DNA of 64,000 nucleotides from JAMHWF01 sp035911095. Its GTDB lineage: Bacteria; Pseudomonadota; Gammaproteobacteria; Burkholderiales; Burkholderiaceae_C. The notes under the pieces were generated by a model. It saw nothing but the letters and a program-made list of their open reading frames with translations, was not told the origin of the DNA and ran no database searches. The DNA lies in the NCBI GenBank assembly GCA_035911095.1, contig JAMHWF010000077.1:186001-250000 (forward strand). The letters are read 5' to 3'. Positions within the stretch are counted from its first letter, which is position 1; each line of letters opens with the position of its first letter. The position numbers and the translations under genes are program-made. Shown piece by piece: positions 60,694 to 64,000 of the stretch.

Positions 60694-60860
60694 GGAGCAC
60701 TCCGGGGCCGCGGTTGCAGGACGCATGACCGCACGCCAGCGGCCCACGCCAGGCGAACGGTCACGGTCTTGCCAGGCCCCGGACACCGACCAGGATGGTC
60801 GGTGGACGGGAGGGTGGCTGCTCGCGCCACGACCCCGAAAGGCCAAGTGTGTTGACGCGA
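60694..60860 (-). promoter_or_regulatory. Structured leader of the transporter gene, possible manganese riboswitch
   Basis: The roughly 165 bp upstream of the UPF0016 gene can form several stems, including a perfect 9-bp hairpin at 60784-60804 (CACCGACCA/TGGTCGGTG). Read in the gene's direction it contains GGCAAGACCGTGACC, which resembles the second conserved block of yybP-ykoY manganese riboswitches; these often sit before UPF0016 genes. The first conserved block (GGGGAGTAGC) is not clearly present (GGGGTCGTGGC is the nearest), so this is only a candidate. Confidence 0.35.
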
Positions 60861-61114
60861 GCCCCGGGGTGGCATCGATCGAATGTGATTCGATCGACAC
60901 CGGACGGGCGGCTACTCCCCGATGACGGCGGCTAGTGTATTCCCTAGGGTGCTGACCCAGCGGACTGCTTGGTCTTTGAGGCGTGGCGAAGAGGCGTCGC
61001 GCGGTGCGCGCAGCCTGCGACACCGGGCCGGGCCGCCGGGCTCGCGCCTTAGAATCTTCGTCCCGTCGCGGGCGTCGCTCGACCGTCGCGACGCAATGAC
61101 CGAGGAGCCTTTCC
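60861..61114. other. Divergent intergenic region before ilvE
   Basis: No gene seen between the transporter leader and ilvE. It contains the 23-bp palindrome listed below and, near 60935-60955, TAGTGTATTCCCTAGGG-like AT-richer DNA that could be a promoter. An AGGAG site before ATG 61115 supports ilvE translation. Confidence 0.5.
60875..60897. promoter_or_regulatory. 23-bp palindromic operator-like site
   Basis: Arms TCGATCGAAT and ATTCGATCGA flank a 3-base centre (GTG), a perfect match over 10 bp each. It sits 182 bp upstream of the transporter start and 217 bp upstream of ilvE. The cognate regulator is unknown. Confidence 0.6.
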
Positions 61115-62038
61115 ATGTCGATGGAAGACCGCGACGGCAAGATCTGGCTCGACGGCCGGCTCGTCGACTGGCGCGACGCGAAGATCCATGTGCTGACGCA
61201 CACGCTGCACTACGGCTGCGGTGCCTTCGAGGGCGTGCGCGCCTACAAGACCGCACGCGGCACGGCAATCTTCCGCCTGCGCGAACACACCGAACGGCTC
61301 TTCAACAGCGCGAAGATCCTGCGCATGAAGATCCCGTACAGCTTCGACGAGGTCGCCGAGGCGCAGCGCGAGGTCGTGCGGGTGAACAAGCTCGAGAGCG
61401 GCTACCTGCGCCCGCTGACCTGGATCGGCTCCGAGAAGCTCGGCGTCAGCCCCAAGGGCAACACGATCCACCTGATGGTCGCGGCCTGGGCCTGGGGCGC
61501 CTACCTCGGCGAGGAAGGGCTGAAGCGCGGCATCCGCGTCAAGACCAGCAGCTACACGCGCCACCACGTCAACATCACGATGACGCAGGCCAAGGCGGTG
61601 AGCAACTACAGCAACTCGATCCTCGCCAACATGGAAGCGACCGACGACGGCTACGACGAGGCGCTGCTGCTCGACGCGTCGGGCTTCGTCAGCGAAGGCG
61701 CGGGCGAGAACATCTTCGTGATCAAGAACGGCGTCGTCTACACGCCCGACCTCTCGGCCGGGGCGCTGAACGGCATCACGCGCAACACGGTGTTCGCGAT
61801 CTGCGCCGACCTCGGCCTGAAGCTGGTCGAGAAGCGCATCACCCGCGATGAGATCTACATCGCCGACGAGGCCTTCTTCACCGGCACCGCGGCCGAGGTG
61901 ACGCCGATTCGCGAGCTCGACCGGGTCGAGATCGGCATCGGCTCGCGCGGGCCGATCACCGAGAAGATCCAGACCGCCTTCTTCGACATCGTCAACGGGC
62001 GCAATGCGAAGTACGCGGAGTGGCTGACGCCGGTCTGA
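61115..62038 (+). CDS. ilvE: Branched-chain amino acid aminotransferase
   Basis: This 307-residue PLP fold-type IV aminotransferase performs the last step of valine, leucine and isoleucine synthesis. The PLP lysine is Lys160 in TQAKAVSNYSNS. The substrate-binding blocks HTLHYGCGAFEGVRAY and ASGFVSEGAGENIFVIKNG and the C-terminal FFTGTAAEVTPIRELD are characteristic of IlvE rather than D-amino-acid transaminase or ADC lyase. ATG at 61115 is used; another ATG two codons later is possible. A small zinc-finger gene follows 55 bp later, a common pairing in Burkholderiales. Confidence 0.95.
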   Translation: MSMEDRDGKIWLDGRLVDWRDAKIHVLTHTLHYGCGAFEGVRAYKTARGTAIFRLREHTERLFNSAKILRMKIPYSFDEVAEAQREVVRVNKLESGYLRPLTWIGSEKLGVSPKGNTIHLMVAAWAWGAYLGEEGLKRGIRVKTSSYTRHHVNITMTQAKAVSNYSNSILANMEATDDGYDEALLLDASGFVSEGAGENIFVIKNGVVYTPDLSAGALNGITRNTVFAICADLGLKLVEKRITRDEIYIADEAFFTGTAAEVTPIRELDRVEIGIGSRGPITEKIQTAFFDIVNGRNAKYAEWLTPV

Positions 62039-62093
62039 GCGTCGGCCACAGGTCACGGCACAACGAAGCACGAACGACAGCTGGGCGGGAGCG

Positions 62094-62300
62094 ATGAGCG
62101 AGAACAGGTCGACGGTCGAAGTGGTGGCGAAGGATCTCCAGGGGCCGGGCGTGGTGTTCTGCCCCAACCCCAAGATGGCGCTGTGGAGCAACCACCCGAA
62201 GGTCTTCATCGATGTTGCGACCACCGGCGAAGGCCGCTGCCCGTACTGCGGCACGACCTACCGCCTGAAGGCCGGCGAGAAGCTCGGGCACGGGCACTGA
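62094..62300 (+). CDS. Small zinc-finger protein (zf-CHCC type)
   Basis: This 68-residue protein has a zinc-ribbon set: Cys23 and His34 (VVFCPNPKM, SNHPKVFID) plus CPYCGTTYRL. It matches the zf-CHCC domain related to the NDUFS6 accessory of complex I; bacterial copies are common beside ilvE and heptosyltransferase genes in Betaproteobacteria. The function is not established. Start ATG at 62094. It is probably cotranscribed with ilvE and followed by a TTG-started gene 28 bp on. Confidence 0.85.
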   Translation: MSENRSTVEVVAKDLQGPGVVFCPNPKMALWSNHPKVFIDVATTGEGRCPYCGTTYRLKAGEKLGHGH

Positions 62301-62328
62301 CGCGCCGGGGCACGGGCCCGCAGCTGCC

Positions 62329-63345
62329 TTGCCGACCCGCGCCCTGATCATCGCCCCGCAGTGGATCGGCGATGCCGTGATGAGCGAGCCGCTGCTCGCG
62401 CGCCTCGCTGCGCGGGGCGAGGCACTCTGCGTCGCCGCGCTGCCCTGGGTCGCGCCGGTCTACCGCGCGGTGCCGGCGGTGGCCGAGGTGATCGAGCTGC
62501 CCTTCGCCCACGGCCGGCTCGACTGGGGCGCGCGGCGCCGCATCGCGGGGGGGTGGCGCGGGCGCTTCGACGTCGCCTACGTGCTGCCGAACTCGATCAA
62601 GGCGGCGCTGCTGCCCTGGCTCGCGCGCATTCCCCGGCGCATCGGCTACCAGGGCGAGGGGCGGCCGCTGCTGCTGAACCGGCGCCTGCCGAACCCGGCC
62701 GGCCGGCCGCCGATGACCGACTTCTACAGCGCGCTGGCAGGCCCTGTGGAAGCCCCGGGGACGCGGCCGCGGCTGCGCGCAGACGCCGCACTGCAGGCGG
62801 CGGCGCTCGCCGCACAGGGCCTCCAGGCCCGGGGCTACTGGGCGTTCGCACCCGGGGCCGAGTACGGCCCGGCGAAGTGCTGGCCGGCCTCGCACTACGC
62901 GGCGCTGGCGGCCGCGCTGCACGCGCGTGACGGCGCGCCGGTGCTGCTGCTGGGCTCCGGCAAGGAGCGCGCGCTGGCCGACGAGATCGCCGCCTCTGCG
63001 CCCGGCGCCTGCCGCGTGCTGGCGGGCGCCACCTCGCTGATCGATGCCTTCGCGCTGATCGCCGGTGCGCGCGGCATGGTCAGCAACGACTCGGGGCTGA
63101 TGCATGTGGCGGCGGCCTTTGGCCTGCCGCAGGTGGCCGTCTTCGGCTCGACCAGCCCGCACCACACGCCGCCCTTGAACCCGCGCGCGCAGGTGATCTG
63201 GCTGAAGGACGAGCTCGGGCTCGACTGCATGCCCTGCTTCGAGCGCACCTGCCGCTACGGCCACTACCGCTGCCTGACCGCGGTGACGCCGGCGCGGGCC
63301 GGGGCCGCGCTGCGAGCCTCGCTCGACGCCGCGCCGTCCGGCTGA
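62329..63345 (+). CDS. waaF: ADP-heptose:LPS heptosyltransferase II
   Basis: This 338-residue GT-B glycosyltransferase adds the second heptose to the inner core of lipopolysaccharide. Signatures are ALIIAPQWIGDAVMSEPLL at the N-terminus, VLPNSIKAALLPWLARIPRRIGY, FAPGAEYGPAKCWPASHYAALA and VSNDSGLMHVAAAFGLPQVAVFGSTSPHHTPP. The start is TTG at 62329 because no in-frame ATG or GTG precedes the conserved N-terminus. The order ilvE, zinc finger, heptosyltransferase is typical of Burkholderiales. It acts at the cytoplasmic face of the inner membrane. Confidence 0.92.
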   Translation: MPTRALIIAPQWIGDAVMSEPLLARLAARGEALCVAALPWVAPVYRAVPAVAEVIELPFAHGRLDWGARRRIAGGWRGRFDVAYVLPNSIKAALLPWLARIPRRIGYQGEGRPLLLNRRLPNPAGRPPMTDFYSALAGPVEAPGTRPRLRADAALQAAALAAQGLQARGYWAFAPGAEYGPAKCWPASHYAALAAALHARDGAPVLLLGSGKERALADEIAASAPGACRVLAGATSLIDAFALIAGARGMVSNDSGLMHVAAAFGLPQVAVFGSTSPHHTPPLNPRAQVIWLKDELGLDCMPCFERTCRYGHYRCLTAVTPARAGAALRASLDAAPSG

Positions 63346-63436
63346 CGCCCGTGGGCGGCGCGTCGGAGCCCGCCGCCATCCGGTGCGCGGCGAAGGCCGG
63401 TTCGTAGAATGCGCGCTTTGCAGCGGCGGCGTCCCC

Positions 63437-64000
63437 ATGCCTTCGAAGTCACAAGAGTTCGTGCTCACCCTGTCGTGCCGCGACGCGAAGGGCATCGTGC
63501 ATGCTGTTTCCGGCCTGCTCTACCAGGCCGGCTGCAACATCCTCGACTCGCAGCAGTTCGGCGACGTGCAGAGCGACGACGGGACGGGCCTGTTCTTCAT
63601 GCGCGTGCACTTCGAGGCGCCCGAGCATCTGGCCGACGCGGCGACGCTCGAGCGCATGCTGGCCAATGTGCGCACCCAGTTCGGCATGGACCTGCGCCTG
63701 CATGCGCTGGGCCGGCGCGCCCGCGTGCTGCTGCTGGTCAGCAAGCACGGCCACTGCCTGAACGACCTGCTGTTCCGCTGGAAGACGCAGACGCTGGGCG
63801 GCCGCCAGGGCGTCGACATCCCGGCGATCGTCTCCAACCACCCGGACTTCGCCGAGCTGGCGGCGAGTTACGGCATTCCCTTCCACCACCTGCCGCTGGC
63901 CACGGGCAGCAGCGCCGAGACCAAGCGCGCGCAGGAGCAGCGGATCGAGGCGCTGGTGAACGAGCATGGGGTCGACCTCGTCGTGCTCGCGCGCTACATG
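63437..64000 (+). CDS. purU: Formyltetrahydrofolate deformylase (partial, cut by window end)
   Basis: The first 188 codons are present; the gene continues beyond the right edge. An N-terminal ACT-type domain (FVLTLSCRDAKGIVHAVSGLLYQAGCNIL) is followed by the formyltransferase-like domain with LLLVSKHGHCLNDLLFRW, IVSNHPDFAELAASYGIPFHHLP and ALVNEHGVDLVVLARYM. PurU hydrolyses 10-formyl-tetrahydrofolate to formate, feeding PurT and balancing the folate pool. ATG at 63437 (MPSKSQEFVLTL) was chosen from family alignment. No frameshift in the visible part. Confidence 0.94.
   Translation, partial: MPSKSQEFVLTLSCRDAKGIVHAVSGLLYQAGCNILDSQQFGDVQSDDGTGLFFMRVHFEAPEHLADAATLERMLANVRTQFGMDLRLHALGRRARVLLLVSKHGHCLNDLLFRWKTQTLGGRQGVDIPAIVSNHPDFAELAASYGIPFHHLPLATGSSAETKRAQEQRIEALVNEHGVDLVVLARYM

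Noticed and set aside
1..64000. CRISPR arrays, rRNA and tRNA genes
   Set aside because: No regularly spaced repeats and no recognisable tRNA or rRNA sequence were found on reading either strand; a covariance-model scan could not be run.

Overview
The window is about 64 kb of very GC-rich DNA, densely packed with genes. Many junctions are translationally coupled (ATGA or GTGA stop/start overlaps) and several starts are GTG or TTG. The gene content points to a betaproteobacterium of the order Burkholderiales, most likely near the Rubrivivax/Leptothrix/Methylibium group. The indicators are an lplT-alr pair with radA further on, a 3-hydroxybutyrate oligomer hydrolase and a phasin-like protein (PHB metabolism), the 1,599-residue NAD-type glutamate dehydrogenase, and purU and a heptosyltransferase of betaproteobacterial type. 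This is an inference from gene content; no rRNA or tRNA gene was seen.

Layout. 1-2,528: zwf and a transglutaminase-like protein on the minus strand. 3,036-21,493: one unbroken plus-strand run of 17 genes that looks like a single envelope machine: apbE, a triheme HzsA-like lipoprotein, a CX4CH cytochrome lipoprotein, two outer-membrane beta-barrels, a TlpA-type thioredoxin, DUF4266 and DUF3570 proteins, a coiled-coil periplasmic protein, three TPR proteins (two are lipoproteins), a small secreted protein, ExbB, two ExbD proteins and an AgmX/TonB-like protein. 21,522-33,952: ordinary metabolic and regulatory genes (XdhC, phasin-like, amidase, LysR with a duplicated operator-like repeat, aromatic aminotransferase, glutathione peroxidase, an unusual response-regulator protein, a DMT transporter, lplT). 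34,137-35,246: alr, interrupted by an in-frame amber codon. 36,494-42,050: an mxaRSACKL-like set (MoxR ATPase, three VWA or DUF58 proteins, MxaA-like, MxaK-like), with no methanol dehydrogenase gene in view. 42,051-47,340: an accessory island of lower GC at its left, with an IS5-family element that has split a secreted-protein gene, a DUF2513 gene, and two toxin-antitoxin pairs (PrlF-YhaV and VapBC-like). 47,463-64,000: PHB oligomer hydrolase, DJ-1/PfpI protein, DUF3565, NAD-GDH, a YbaY-like lipoprotein, radA, phosphoesterase, a TMEM165/UPF0016 transporter with a structured leader, ilvE, a zinc-finger protein, a heptosyltransferase and the first 188 codons of purU.

How the parts fit. The 3-21.5 kb run is the best candidate for a little-described system. 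An ExbB/ExbD proton-driven motor and a TonB-like protein would energise outer-membrane barrels and lipoproteins. TlpA, ApbE and the cytochromes add periplasmic thiol, flavin and heme chemistry. One of the two ExbD proteins has Asn where the proton-carrying Asp is expected, which suggests a specialised motor with a degenerate subunit. The substrate or output cannot be read from the sequence.
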